Source: Niveibacterium sp. SC-1
GTDB taxonomy: Bacteria; Pseudomonadota; Gammaproteobacteria; Burkholderiales; Rhodocyclaceae
Assembly (NCBI RefSeq): GCF_038235435.1
Contig: NZ_CP151275.1
Coordinates: 372,001-436,000 of the forward strand
Reading direction: 5' to 3'
DNA: 64,000 bases
Positions 1 to 9,019 of this stretch are shown here, piece after piece (position 1 is the stretch's first letter; every line of letters starts with the position of its first letter). Both the position numbers and the translations under genes were made by a program. Below the pieces are notes generated by a model. It was not told the origin of the DNA. It saw only the letters and a program-made list of their open reading frames with translations, and ran no database searches.

Positions 1-1505
1 AACATGCGGTAGGCCGGGTTGTCGGTCTCGTCCTTGTACTCGTAGCCCAATTGTTCGAGGAACTGGGCGAAGGCCGCGTCGTCCGCCGGCGGCACCTGGA
101 TGCCCACCAGCACCCGGCCGTAGTCGGAGCCGTGGTTGCGGTAGTGGAAGAGCGAGATGTTCCAGTCCGAGCGCATCGTGGAGAGAAAGGTCATCAGTGC
201 GCCGGGGCGTTCCGGGAAAGTGAAGCGCAGCACCCGCTCGTTGTCCGCACCCGGCGCGCGGCCGCCCACCATGTGGCGGATGTGCAGCTTGGCGAGCTCG
301 TCGTCGGTGAGGTCGAGCGTGTCGAGCTCATGGCGCTTGAGCGTTTCAACCAGGCGCAGGGACTCGGCACGCGAATGCGTCTGAACTCCGACGAAGACGT
401 GGGCACGGCTCGCGTCCGCGTAGCGGTAGTTGAACTCGGTGATGTTGCGGTTGCCCAGCAGCGAACAGAACTTGCGGAAGCTGCCCGGCTGCTCCGGGAT
501 GGTGACCGCGAGCACGGCCTCGCGCTGCTCACCCACTTCGGCGCGCTCGGCGACGAAACGCAGGCGATCGAAGTTGGTGTTGGCGCCGGAGGTCACGGCG
601 ACCACGGTCTTGTCGCGATGCTTGTGCTGCGCGAGCCAGAGCTTGGCGCCGGCCACGGCGAGCGCACCGGAGGGTTCCAGGATGGAACGGGTGTCCTCGA
701 ACACGTCCTTGATCGCGGCGCAGAGCGCATCGGTGTCGACCAGGATGACTTCATCCACGTACTGGCGGCAGAGGCGGAAGGTCTCCTCGCCCACCAGCTT
801 CACCGCGGTGCCGTCGGCGAAGAGGCCGACGTTGTCCAGACGCACGCGTTCGCCGGCTTCCAGCGAGCGCTTCATCGCGTCGGCGTCGTAGGTTTCCACG
901 CCGATGATCTTCACGTCCGGGCGCACCCGCTTGATGTAGGCCGCGACGCCGGCGATCAGGCCGCCGCCACCGATGGCGCAGAACACCGCATGCAGGGGCT
1001 TGGGATGCTGGCGCAGGATTTCCATCGCGATCGTGCCCTGGCCGGCGATCACGTCCGGATCGTCGAAGGGGTGCACGAAGGTGAGCTTCTCCTGCTCTTC
1101 CAGCTCGCGTGCATGGGCATAGGCGTCATCGAAGGAGGCGCCGTGCAGCACGACTTCGCCGCCGCGTGCCCGCACTGCATCCACCTTGATGGCCGGCGTG
1201 GTCTCGGGCATCACGATCACCGCGCGCACGCCCAGCTTGGCCGCCGAGAGGGCGAGGCCCTGTGCATGGTTGCCGGCCGAAGCGCAGATCACCCCGCGCT
1301 TCAAGGCCTGGGGCGAGAGCTTGGAGAGCTTGTTGTAGGCGCCGCGCAGCTTGAACGAGAACACCGGCTGCATGTCCTCGCGCTTGAAGTAGATGCGGTT
1401 GTGGCTGCGCGCGGAGAGATTGGCGGCGAAGTCCAGCGGGGTTTCGATCGCCACGTCGTACACGTGGGCGTTGAGGATGCGTTCGAGGTAGTCGTCGTTC
1501 TGCAT
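1..1505 (-). CDS. ilvA: Threonine ammonia-lyase, biosynthetic (partial at C-terminus)
   Basis: PLP enzyme converting L-threonine to 2-oxobutanoate, the first step of isoleucine synthesis, in the cytoplasm. The protein starts MQNDDYLERIL at an ATG at 1505. The PLP lysine lies in SFKLRGAYN (about K52), and the phosphate-binding glycine loop reads AIGGGGLIAG. Two ACT-like regulatory domains follow from about residue 325, as in the long, isoleucine-inhibited biosynthetic form. The frame is still open at base 1, where it reads NPAYRMF; the family normally ends within a few residues of that point, so almost the whole gene is present. A RidA-family gene is transcribed divergently from 1684, a sensible partner because this enzyme releases reactive enamines. 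Confidence 0.95.
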   Translation of the reverse strand, partial: MQNDDYLERILNAHVYDVAIETPLDFAANLSARSHNRIYFKREDMQPVFSFKLRGAYNKLSKLSPQALKRGVICASAGNHAQGLALSAAKLGVRAVIVMPETTPAIKVDAVRARGGEVVLHGASFDDAYAHARELEEQEKLTFVHPFDDPDVIAGQGTIAMEILRQHPKPLHAVFCAIGGGGLIAGVAAYIKRVRPDVKIIGVETYDADAMKRSLEAGERVRLDNVGLFADGTAVKLVGEETFRLCRQYVDEVILVDTDALCAAIKDVFEDTRSILEPSGALAVAGAKLWLAQHKHRDKTVVAVTSGANTNFDRLRFVAERAEVGEQREAVLAVTIPEQPGSFRKFCSLLGNRNITEFNYRYADASRAHVFVGVQTHSRAESLRLVETLKRHELDTLDLTDDELAKLHIRHMVGGRAPGADNERVLRFTFPERPGALMTFLSTMRSDWNISLFHYRNHGSDYGRVLVGIQVPPADDAAFAQFLEQLGYEYKDETDNPAYRM

Positions 1506-1683
1506 GAGCGTAAGGCTTCATTCTGGCGGCCGCGCCTGGGCTGGAAGGAGGGGCTTCGGGCTGGCGCGGGACCGCGGGCGGAACGCGCCAGCCTAGCAGG
1601 GCGGCGCGGGCTGGGGCAAGGCAAGGTCTTGTCGCTTTCCTGCAGGGAAGCGCTATCCTTGCTGCTCCTGCCAGGAGAACGCA

Positions 1684-2046
1684 ATGATCCAGCGCATCAA
1701 TCCCAATCGTCGCTACGCCGACGCCGTGGTGCATCAGGGCGTGGTTCACATCATCGAGGTCCCGGTCAGCGAGACCGACGACATCCGCACCCAGGTGCGC
1801 GAGGTCCTCGGCGCGCTGGATGCCACGCTGGCGCTGGCAGGCAGCGGCAAGGACGGCTTGCTGATGGCCAACGTCTATCTGACGGACATGGCCGACTACG
1901 ACGCGCTCAACGAGATCTGGGAGGCCTGGCTGCCGCCCGGCCAGGCGCCGGCACGGGCCTGCGTGCAGGTCGCCGGCCTCGCGCGGCCGGGCTGGAAGGT
2001 CGAGATCGCGATCACCGCCGCCGTGACTGACGGCGAGGCCGAATGA
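1684..2046 (+). CDS. RidA/YjgF/UK114 family enamine/imine deaminase
   Basis: 120-residue Rid-family protein, about the usual length. Archetypal RidA hydrolyses the 2-aminoacrylate and enamine products released by PLP dehydratases such as threonine deaminase, protecting other PLP enzymes. The Rid signature is visible: an Arg in PARACVQV (about R91, equivalent to the essential substrate carboxylate-binding Arg) and a Glu in WKVEIAI (about E107). A clear ribosome binding site (AGGAGAA) sits 4 bases before the ATG. The gene is divergent from ilvA and overlaps the next gene by ATGA, so the two are probably translationally coupled. Sequence detail suggests a Rid subgroup other than archetypal RidA, so substrate range is uncertain. 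Confidence 0.88.
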   Translation: MIQRINPNRRYADAVVHQGVVHIIEVPVSETDDIRTQVREVLGALDATLALAGSGKDGLLMANVYLTDMADYDALNEIWEAWLPPGQAPARACVQVAGLARPGWKVEIAITAAVTDGEAE

Positions 2047-2867
2047 GCGCAGCGGCGCTGCCCGGCCAGGCGCCGGCTACGTCGCAAGGAGTGCGGGGGG
2101 ACTTCCTCGTCGGGGAGCGGCGCCTGCATCTGGACTGCCGCGGCCAGGCGGGGCCTACGGTCATCATCGAATCGGGCGGCGGCAGTGCTGGCACCGGTGA
2201 CGCGGGCTGGACACAGATCCGCGACGCGCTGCGCTCACGCCTGCGCATCTGCCTCTACGACCGCGCCGGCCTGGGTCGCAGCGACGCGGTGCGCGGGCCG
2301 CGCCGCATCGAGGACTTCGTCGGCGATCTTGCAGGCCTGCTGGTCGCCGCGCGGATCGAGCCGCCCTACATTCTGGTGGGGGCTTCCTTCGGCGGTCTGA
2401 TCGCCGCGCATTTCGCCACCCGCCACCGCGACAAGGTGCTGGGCATGCTGCTGCTCGATGCGGTGCATCCGCGCCAGTGGCAGCGTGCGAGTGCCTTGCT
2501 GCCCACGCCCGACGCGCATGAGGCCAGTGCCCTGCGCGCTTTCCGTGAAGCGGCGCAGCGGGCGATCAGCCATTCGCAGCAGGCCGGTTTCGAGGGCCTG
2601 GATCTGGCCGCGACCCAGCTGCCGCTACCGGGCAGCCTGGGCGCCATGCCGCTCACGGTGCTGACGGCGGGTCGCGACGAATGGGCGCCGGGTTTCCCGC
2701 CCGAGCTTGCACGGGCGCTGCGCGAGGACTGGCTGGCGATGCAGGCCGAGATGCTGGACCTCTCGAGTCGCAGCCGTCATGAGGTGCTGCCGGACAGCGG
2801 GCACTGCGTCCATATTGACGACTCGCTGCATGTGATCGAGACCATCCTCGCGCTCGCCGGACACTGA
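2043..2867 (+). CDS. Alpha/beta fold hydrolase
   Basis: 274-residue cytoplasmic serine hydrolase of unknown substrate. The nucleophile elbow is GASFGG (about S115), an oxyanion region lies near IIESGGGSAG, YDRAGLGRSD matches the conserved alpha/beta-hydrolase strand-loop motif, and the probable catalytic His is in DSGHCVHIDD near the C-terminus. It overlaps the RidA gene by 4 bases (ATGA), which supports co-expression, but no pathway follows from that alone. Confidence 0.85.
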   Translation: MSAAALPGQAPATSQGVRGDFLVGERRLHLDCRGQAGPTVIIESGGGSAGTGDAGWTQIRDALRSRLRICLYDRAGLGRSDAVRGPRRIEDFVGDLAGLLVAARIEPPYILVGASFGGLIAAHFATRHRDKVLGMLLLDAVHPRQWQRASALLPTPDAHEASALRAFREAAQRAISHSQQAGFEGLDLAATQLPLPGSLGAMPLTVLTAGRDEWAPGFPPELARALREDWLAMQAEMLDLSSRSRHEVLPDSGHCVHIDDSLHVIETILALAGH

Positions 2868-2880
2868 TACGGCTTTGTCT

Positions 2881-3255
2881 TCAAGCGTATAGCCGCGCGC
2901 GGTCGCCTTGCCGCGCTACAGCGCCGTCTTCGGCTCCCCGCCTTGTTCTCTGCTTGAACGCAAGGCCGTAAGAGTGCTCGTGCACGCGCTGCAGCGCCTC
3001 GACCAGGCGCGAGCGCGAACGCGGGCTGTAGATCACCGGCAGGCCGCGTGCTTCGGCGGCGGCACGCACGCTGCGGACCAGGCCATGGTTGAGCTGGTCG
3101 ATCACCATCAGGACCAGTTCGGTGTCCTGCGGAATCGCCTGATGATGTTCGCCCGCCTTGCGGCCACTCCAGTGCCGCATCCGGCTGAAGCCCGCCGCCT
3201 GCAGCACGCGCGCGAAACTCTCCACATGATCGCCACCGACCACCAGCACAGTCAT
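2881..3255 (-). CDS. DUF2325 domain-containing protein
   Basis: 124-residue protein starting MTVLVVGGDHVESF. The VLVVGG start, an alternating beta/alpha pattern and the middle section ELVLMVIDQLNHGLVRSVR match the DUF2325 family (predicted Rossmann-like fold, function unknown). The frame runs further upstream, but this ATG has a good ribosome binding site (GGGAGA, 6 bases before it) and homology begins here. The C-terminal 20 or so residues are basic and look disordered. It converges with the hydrolase gene, 13 bases apart. Confidence 0.75.
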   Translation of the reverse strand: MTVLVVGGDHVESFARVLQAAGFSRMRHWSGRKAGEHHQAIPQDTELVLMVIDQLNHGLVRSVRAAAEARGLPVIYSPRSRSRLVEALQRVHEHSYGLAFKQRTRRGAEDGAVARQGDRARLYA

Positions 3256-3555
3256 CGTTCTCTCCCGCAGGACGGATGGCTTCGATTCTGCTGGCTGGGC
3301 CGCGGCGCACGAACGACGCTTTTTTTGGATCGAACTGCGAGGATCGCTTCGATGCTTATCTCCCCCGCGCCCTTCCGCCTCGCTGCCTGTCGTCGCCTCC
3401 GGCAAGCCGCAAAGGGAGTCGGCCGTGGCGCAGCTGCGCTAGTGGGGCGATGGTGCGTTGCGTTTCGACCCATCCTGGGCTACTTGGTTAAAGGCGCATC
3501 GCCGGACCCGAGAGGCCGGCCATGGCAGCTTCCAGTCCAGCCACGGAGAATTCGC
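3256..3555. other. Intergenic region between divergent DUF2325 and sodC genes
   Basis: About 300 bases with no gene I can support. It should hold the promoters of the minus-strand DUF2325 gene and of the plus-strand superoxide dismutase gene. A T-rich patch lies near 3320-3328. I could not identify a convincing -35/-10 pair or operator, and the open frames running through it have no recognisable homology. Confidence 0.5.
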
Positions 3556-4080
3556 ATGCGTCATTCCCTGCAGATCGCCACGCTCGCGTTGTGTTCATTC
3601 GCCTTGCCCGCGAGCGCCGCGGACCTGAGCGTCAAGATGGACCTGGTCGATGCCAATGGCGTGGCCGCCCAGGCAGGATCGGTCACGGTCAGCGAGTCGC
3701 CCTATGGGCTGGTGTTCACCCCGGCGCTCTCGGGGCTGTCGCCGGGCCTGCACGGTTTCCATGTGCACGAGAAACCCAGCTGCGCGGCCGCGGAGGTCAA
3801 CGGCAAGCTCACGCCCGCGGGCGCGGCCGGTGGCCACTACGATCCGGCCGGCAGCAAGAAGCACGGCGCACCCTGGGGCGACGGGCACCTGGGCGATCTG
3901 CCTCCGCTCTACGTGGATTCCGAAGGTAACGCGAGCCAGCGGGTGTTGGCGCCACGACTCAAGCTGGCAGATCTCGCCGGGCGGGCGCTGATGCTGCACC
4001 AGGGCGGCGACAACCATGCCGACTCGCCGCAACCGCTGGGCGGCGGCGGGCCGCGGGTGGCCTGCGGCGTAGTGCCCTGA
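3556..4080 (+). CDS. sodC: Superoxide dismutase [Cu-Zn], periplasmic
   Basis: 174-residue secreted SodC, converting superoxide to hydrogen peroxide and oxygen in the periplasm. A signal peptide ends at ALPASA-AD (cut after about residue 21). Copper ligands are in GFHVHEKPSC, bridging and zinc ligands in GGHYDPAGSKKHG, GDGHLGD follows, and the last copper His is in GGDNHADSP. The disulfide cysteines are in KPSC and RVACGV. All expected metal ligands are present. The upstream GGAGAA is an adequate ribosome binding site for the ATG at 3556. A longer open frame upstream lacks homology and is not used. The stop abuts the stop of the convergent PhzF-like gene. Confidence 0.95.
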   Translation: MRHSLQIATLALCSFALPASAADLSVKMDLVDANGVAAQAGSVTVSESPYGLVFTPALSGLSPGLHGFHVHEKPSCAAAEVNGKLTPAGAAGGHYDPAGSKKHGAPWGDGHLGDLPPLYVDSEGNASQRVLAPRLKLADLAGRALMLHQGGDNHADSPQPLGGGGPRVACGVVP

Positions 4081-4977
4081 TCAGGCGGGGCTCAGCATCC
4101 GGCCTTCGGCCACGATGACGGCGCTGCCACCGACCCGGATCGCGCCGATGTTGCCGTCCACGCGCTCGACCTCCAGCCACAGCTGACTGGGGCGCCCCAT
4201 GTCGGCGCCCTGCACGATCTCCCACCGGTAGGTGCCGTCCGCCGCCTCGCGCGAGGCCAGCAGCGCACCTAGTGGAGCGGCGGCGGAGCCGGTGGCGGGA
4301 TCTTCCGGAATCCCCAGTCCAGCGCCGAACATCCGTGCATGCAGGCGGCCTGGCGCCCGCGGGTCGGCACAGTAGGCATAGACCCCGTGGGCGTGCTCGT
4401 AGTGGTTCAGTTCGGTCATCAGGGTGGAGTCGGGGCGGCAGGCTGCCAGCGAGGCGCGGCTGTCCAGCTCCACGCAGAGAAAGGCGTTGCCGCAGGACAC
4501 GATGGCCGAACCGGGCCGCACGCAGGGCGTGGAGAGCCCGAGCATCGCGGCGATGCGCGTGTCGGGCGGCGCCGGACTGAACTGCGGCGGCTGTGCCGTC
4601 GTGAGCTGGGCGAACACCGGTTTGCCCTTGCGCATCGTCAGGCGCACCTGCACCGGGCCGACGCCTTCCTCCAGCACCAGGACGCTGTCGCCTTCGGGGG
4701 CCGATACCCTGCCAAGATGGGCGAGCACGATCGCGCCGCCGACCGTGGGATGGCCGGCGAAGGGCAGCTCGCGTGCCGGCGTGAAGATGCGCACCCGCGC
4801 CGTGTTGGCCGGGTCCTGCGGCGGCTGGACGAAGAGGGTCTCCGAGAGGTTCATCTCGGCGGCGATACGCTGCATGGCAGCGTCGTCGAGACCCGCGGAG
4901 TCGGGAAACACGGCCAGCGGATTGCCCGCAAAGGCGCGCTCGGTGAATACGTCGGCGATCAGATAGCGCAGTTTCAT
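4081..4977 (-). CDS. PhzF family phenazine biosynthesis-like protein (isomerase)
   Basis: 298-residue PhzF-fold protein, related to diaminopimelate epimerase but without its catalytic cysteines. Motifs are AGNPLAVF, MNLSETLFV (catalytic Glu about E46), LPFAGHPTVGG and PEDPATGSAA in the second half. No other phenazine genes are nearby, so a phenazine role is unlikely; most solitary PhzF-like proteins have unknown substrates. The ATG at 4977 begins MKLRYLIADVF, the normal family start. The open frame continues far upstream, antisense to the amidase gene, but that part has no homology. Confidence 0.9.
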   Translation of the reverse strand: MKLRYLIADVFTERAFAGNPLAVFPDSAGLDDAAMQRIAAEMNLSETLFVQPPQDPANTARVRIFTPARELPFAGHPTVGGAIVLAHLGRVSAPEGDSVLVLEEGVGPVQVRLTMRKGKPVFAQLTTAQPPQFSPAPPDTRIAAMLGLSTPCVRPGSAIVSCGNAFLCVELDSRASLAACRPDSTLMTELNHYEHAHGVYAYCADPRAPGRLHARMFGAGLGIPEDPATGSAAAPLGALLASREAADGTYRWEIVQGADMGRPSQLWLEVERVDGNIGAIRVGGSAVIVAEGRMLSPA

Positions 4978-5115
4978 TGCACGTCCCTTTCGGAGAAGGG
5001 GCGTCCAATTTACACGCCATGGCGGCGCGGCGGAAATCACGCTGGTGCCGTGGCGGGCGAGAACCCGCGCGGCGGACGCCCGTCTTAAAGGCATCGGCGA
5101 TTTGCGGATCTGCGC

Positions 5116-6618
5116 ATGCGTTTCGACGAATACGTCCGCCTGGATGGCCTGGGCCTGGCCGAGGCGGTCCGGCGCGGTGAGGTGACGCCCGCCGAACTGG
5201 CCGCGCTGGCGCGCGGGGCGATCGCACACGACCCGCTGCACCTGAATGCGGTGATCGCCGACCTTGCGCCGCGGGCGCGGGCGCAACTCGCCCACGGCGT
5301 CGCCATGGGTGGCCCCTTCCCCGGCGTGCCCTTCCTCATCAAGGATCTGGTCACGCCCATGGCAGGCGTGCCTGCCACAGCCGGCAGCCGATCCTGCAAG
5401 GACTATGTTCCCGTCGCCGATGCGCCCATCGTGGCCCGATGGGAGGCCGCGGGCCTGGTGCTGCTGGGCAAGACCAATACGCCGGAGTTCGGTCTCCTGC
5501 CGGTGACCGCGCCCGTCCTCTTCGGGCCGACGCGCAACCCCTGGCGGCCCACGCTCAACACGGGCGGCTCGTCTGGCGGCAGCGCGGCGGCGGTCGCCGC
5601 GGGCTGGGTGCCGCTCGCCTATGGCAATGACGGTGGCGGTTCGATCCGGATTCCGGCCAGCCTTTGCGGGCTCTTCGGCTTCAAGCCTTCGGTCGGGCGC
5701 AACGCCTGGGAGAACCTGGAGGAAATCTGGAACGGCGCGGTGACCAGCAGTGCGCTCACCCGCAGCGTGCGCGATGCCGCGGCCTACCTCGACTGGATTG
5801 CCGGCAGCACGCCGGGCTACGACGCCGCGGATCCACCCGCAGGCAGCCTGCTCGCCGCGAGTCGCCGGGCGCCGCCGCGCCTGCGTGTTGCCCTCTCGCT
5901 TGATGCCGGGGCTCTGATGCCGGTCAGCGCAGAGGCGCGTGCCGCCGCACTGGCGATGGCCGAACGCCTGCGCGGCCTCGGCCACGAGGTCGTCGAGGCC
6001 GCCCCGGCGATCGACTGGTTGCGGCTCTTCCGCGGCTTCTCGGCGGTGGTCTGCGCCTATACCCGGGAGGACGCACGGCGGGTCGCAACGCTCACCGGCG
6101 TGCCGCTGGAACAGCTCGATCTCGAACTCGCGACCCGCTATCTGGTGGCGAGCGGCCTGGCCATCGATGCGCGTCGACGGGCGCTGGCGGACGCTGCGTG
6201 GGCAGAGGCGCGTCGCGCCATGGCGGACTTCCATGCGCGCTACCCGGTGTGGCTCACGCCGGTGGCCGCCTTCGACTGCCTCAACCACGATGCCTACCAA
6301 CTGCGGCCGCTGGAGGCGCTGTTCGCGCGCGTGGCACTGGCGCTGGGCATCGCGCCCTTGCTTTACCGCGATGCCCTGGTCGACCACGCGGTGCGGCGCG
6401 AACTCGGCCGCATCCCCTTTACGCCCATCGCCAACATCACCGGCGCGCCTTCGATGTCGGTGCCCGGCTACCGCACGCCGGATGGTCTGCCGGTGGGGGC
6501 CCTGCTAGGCGCGGCGCCCGGTGAGGACGCCCTGCTCTTCTCGCTGGCCGGCGAACTGGAGGCCGCAGCGCCCTGGCGGGACAGCTACCCGTTCTTGCAG
6601 GACCATGGAAACGACTGA
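5116..6618 (+). CDS. Amidase (amidase-signature family)
   Basis: 500-residue cytoplasmic amidase, the usual family length. The Ser-cisSer-Lys triad is visible: Lys in PFLIKDLV (about K76), the cis-Ser in GGSSGGSAAAV (about S152/S153) and the nucleophile in DGGGSIRIP (about S176). The N-terminal half resembles 6-aminohexanoate cyclic-dimer hydrolase-like members, but the natural substrate is not predictable. It lies between a divergent PhzF-like gene and an AEC transporter on the same strand 62 bases downstream, which might move a related organic acid. Confidence 0.9.
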   Translation: MRFDEYVRLDGLGLAEAVRRGEVTPAELAALARGAIAHDPLHLNAVIADLAPRARAQLAHGVAMGGPFPGVPFLIKDLVTPMAGVPATAGSRSCKDYVPVADAPIVARWEAAGLVLLGKTNTPEFGLLPVTAPVLFGPTRNPWRPTLNTGGSSGGSAAAVAAGWVPLAYGNDGGGSIRIPASLCGLFGFKPSVGRNAWENLEEIWNGAVTSSALTRSVRDAAAYLDWIAGSTPGYDAADPPAGSLLAASRRAPPRLRVALSLDAGALMPVSAEARAAALAMAERLRGLGHEVVEAAPAIDWLRLFRGFSAVVCAYTREDARRVATLTGVPLEQLDLELATRYLVASGLAIDARRRALADAAWAEARRAMADFHARYPVWLTPVAAFDCLNHDAYQLRPLEALFARVALALGIAPLLYRDALVDHAVRRELGRIPFTPIANITGAPSMSVPGYRTPDGLPVGALLGAAPGEDALLFSLAGELEAAAPWRDSYPFLQDHGND

Positions 6619-6680
6619 TTCGCCACAAGCGCCGCCGCGCGTCGCGCTGTTAGCATCGCAGCCCTGAGGAATCGACTTCC

Positions 6681-7559
6681 ATGTTGCTGCGCATCGTCTC
6701 CATCCTGTTTCCGCTCTTCGCCATCGTGGCCGTCGGCTACCTGGTGGCCCGCCGCAAGAAGCCCGACCTCACCGCCGCCAACACGCTCAACATGGACGTC
6801 TTCACGCCGGCCCTGGTGTTCGGCGTGCTCGCGGGCAAGGATTTCCATCTCGACCAGTTCCTCCCGCTTGCCGGCGCGACGCTGACCCTGATTGTCTCCG
6901 GCGGGCTGCTCGCCTGGGGCGTGGCGCGCCTGTGCAAGGTGCAGGCGAAGACCCTGGTGCCGCCAGTCATGTTCAACAATTGCGGCAACCTCGGCCTGCC
7001 GTTGGCGGTGCTCGCCTTCGGCGAGAAGGCGCTGCCGCCGGCGGTGGTGATGTTCATGATCTCCAACCTGATGCACTTCTCGGTCGGTGCATGGTTGCTC
7101 GACCATCACACCCGGCTCACCACCCTCTGGAAGGTGCCGGTGGTGGCCGCGACGCTGTTGGGGCTGGTCGTGAGCCTGGCCGGCATCAGCCTGTGGCCGC
7201 CGCTGCTCATCGCGATCAAGATGATCGGCGACATCTCGATCCCGCTGATGCTCTTTGCGCTGGGCGTGCGGCTCACCGACGCGCACTTCGGGCACTGGCG
7301 CATCGGCCTGGGGGGCGCCGCGCTGCGTCCGGTGGCGGGCATGGCGGTGGCGGCGCTGCTGACCCTGGTCGTCCCGATGCCGCCCCTGCAGCAAGGCATG
7401 CTGATCGTCTTTGGCGCGCTGCCGCCCGCGGTGCTCAACTTCATCTTCGCCGAGCGCTACCAGCAGGAGCCGGAGAAGGTCGCCTCGATCGTGCTGCTCG
7501 GCAACGTGATCGCCCTGATCTTCTTGCCGCTTGCGCTGGCCCTGACCCTGCCGGGCTGA
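6681..7559 (+). CDS. AEC family (auxin efflux carrier-like) transporter
   Basis: 292-residue inner-membrane protein with about ten hydrophobic segments arranged as two five-helix halves. The NNCGNLGLPL motif in the middle, with broken helices around it, is typical of AEC/bile-acid-fold transporters such as malonate or malate carriers. GAGGAA precedes the start at a reasonable distance. Substrate unknown; a dicarboxylate or similar small organic anion is the usual guess. It ends 4 bases from the stop of the convergent xerC. Confidence 0.85.
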   Translation: MLLRIVSILFPLFAIVAVGYLVARRKKPDLTAANTLNMDVFTPALVFGVLAGKDFHLDQFLPLAGATLTLIVSGGLLAWGVARLCKVQAKTLVPPVMFNNCGNLGLPLAVLAFGEKALPPAVVMFMISNLMHFSVGAWLLDHHTRLTTLWKVPVVAATLLGLVVSLAGISLWPPLLIAIKMIGDISIPLMLFALGVRLTDAHFGHWRIGLGGAALRPVAGMAVAALLTLVVPMPPLQQGMLIVFGALPPAVLNFIFAERYQQEPEKVASIVLLGNVIALIFLPLALALTLPG

Positions 7560-7563
7560 GTTT

Positions 7564-8493
7564 CTACTTCTTGCGTGCGCGCGGATGCGCCGCGTCGTAG
7601 ACCTTGGCGAGGTGCTGGAAGTCGAGGTGGGTGTAGATCTGGGTGGCGCTGATGCTGGCGTGGCCCAGCAGCTCCTGCACCGCGCGCAGGTCACCGGAGG
7701 ACTGCAGCAGGTGCGAGGCGAAACTGTGGCGCAGCATGTGGGGATGCACGTGCACGCCCAGTCCGCTGCGCTGCGCCCACTGCGTGAGCGCGGCCTCGAT
7801 GCTGCGCGGGCTGATCGCCTCGCCGCGGGTATTCACGAAGAGCGCACGCACCTCGGGCTTCGCGAAACGCGCGCGCTCGGCCAGCCAGGGCTGCAGCGCC
7901 TCTATCGCCTTGCCGCCGATCGGCACCATGCGGGTCTTGCCGCGCTTGCCGGTGACGGTGATCTCGTGCGCCACCAGGTCGATGCTGCCGTCATCGAGCG
8001 CGAGCGAGGCGAGTTCCGACAGGCGCAGGCCCGAGGAGTAGAAGAGCTCGAACATGGCCTTGTCGCGGCTCGCGAAGACATGTTCCTGCGGCGTGTCGAG
8101 CAGGGCTCCTGCCTGCTCGGGCGAGAGCGCCTTGGGGAGCAGGCGCGGCGAGCGCGGGGCCTTGATACCGCTCACCGGATTGGCGGCGATGCCGCCTTGC
8201 TTGCCCCACCAGGCGAAGAAGCCGCGCCAGGTGGAGAGCTGCCGCGCGATCGAGCGGCCCGAGAGCCCGCCCGCATGCTGGCGCGCGGCGAAACGGCGGA
8301 TGTCGTGGGGCGACAGCGCATCGAGCGCGCGTGGGGCGCAGAGGCTGAGCAGCAGCTCCAGGTCGCGGCGGTAGTTCTTGAGTGTCAGCGGGGCCAGGCG
8401 GCGCTCGAAGCGCAGCATATCGAGCCAGTGCTCGGCGATCGCCGGCAGTTCGGGCGTTGGCGTCTCCGCATCGGGTGTGGCTGCTCGTTTCAT
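7564..8493 (-). CDS. xerC: Site-specific tyrosine recombinase XerC
   Basis: 309-residue recombinase that resolves chromosome dimers at dif with XerD during division. The N-terminal SAM-like core-binding domain covers about residues 18-105 and the catalytic domain follows. The catalytic set is complete: R157 (SGLRLSE), K183 (TGKRGKT), H252 and R255 (HMLRHSF), H278 (LLGHAS) and Y287 (QIYTHL). The gene follows DUF484 and a GNAT gene on the minus strand; dapF-DUF484-xerC is a classic proteobacterial arrangement. Its ATG overlaps the stop of the GNAT gene by one base (TGATG), so translation is probably coupled. Confidence 0.95.
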   Translation of the reverse strand: MKRAATPDAETPTPELPAIAEHWLDMLRFERRLAPLTLKNYRRDLELLLSLCAPRALDALSPHDIRRFAARQHAGGLSGRSIARQLSTWRGFFAWWGKQGGIAANPVSGIKAPRSPRLLPKALSPEQAGALLDTPQEHVFASRDKAMFELFYSSGLRLSELASLALDDGSIDLVAHEITVTGKRGKTRMVPIGGKAIEALQPWLAERARFAKPEVRALFVNTRGEAISPRSIEAALTQWAQRSGLGVHVHPHMLRHSFASHLLQSSGDLRAVQELLGHASISATQIYTHLDFQHLAKVYDAAHPRARKK

Positions 8494-9014
8494 CAGTCGT
8501 CGCGTCCGAAGAGCAGTCCCATGCCGACCACATCGTAGTCCAGGCCGTCCACGCGTACGGCGGCGCGCTTGCAGCCTTCCACGACGAAGCCTGCACGGCG
8601 GTAAAGCGCGAGTGCGGCGGCATTGTCCGCGCGTACCTGCAGCTCGACCCGGCGCAGGCCGAGATGGCGCGCTGCGTCGAGCGTACGGACGACTAGCTGC
8701 TGCCCCAAGCCCTTGCCGCGCCAGCCGGCAAGCACGCCCATGCCTAGCGTGCCCACGCCGGCGTAGGCGGCCAGCGCGCGGAGAGGAGTGATGTCGCACC
8801 ATCCGACGAGGCCTTCGTCGGTCTCCGCGACCATGTTCGGTGCGTTGTCGGCAAGTGCCGCTTGTACGAAGCGCGTGGTGTCCTCAAGGCTGAAAGCGTC
8901 GAAGGTCGCTAGCCAGCGCCGCTCGCGCGCCACGCTGCCGATCAGTTCGCGCAACGCCGGGATGTCGCTTTCGCTGAGGGCGCGGATGACCACGGTGTCG
9001 GCAGCCGTGGTCAT
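8493..9014 (-). CDS. GNAT family N-acetyltransferase
   Basis: 173-residue acetyl-CoA-dependent acetyltransferase. The acetyl-CoA binding motif A is LGMGVLAGWRGKGLGQQLV (R/Q-x-x-G-x-G/A type), followed by the conserved LRRVELQVRADNAAALALYRR section where an Asn precedes the ALALYRRAGF helix. Acceptor unknown; the family includes protein, antibiotic and polyamine acetylases. It sits between DUF484 (5 bases upstream) and xerC (1-base overlap), inside a housekeeping operon, which is an unusual insertion into that gene order. Confidence 0.87.
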   Translation of the reverse strand: MTTAADTVVIRALSESDIPALRELIGSVARERRWLATFDAFSLEDTTRFVQAALADNAPNMVAETDEGLVGWCDITPLRALAAYAGVGTLGMGVLAGWRGKGLGQQLVVRTLDAARHLGLRRVELQVRADNAAALALYRRAGFVVEGCKRAAVRVDGLDYDVVGMGLLFGRDD

Positions 9015-9019
9015 CGTGT

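Noticed and set aside
1628..1655. Promoter for the RidA gene (TTGTCG then TATCCT)
   Set aside because: The spacer is about 19 bases and the -10 is weak, so it is not reported as a feature.
51..2030. Long open frame on the plus strand opposite ilvA
   Set aside because: It is antisense to a clear threonine deaminase, lacks homology and reflects high GC content.
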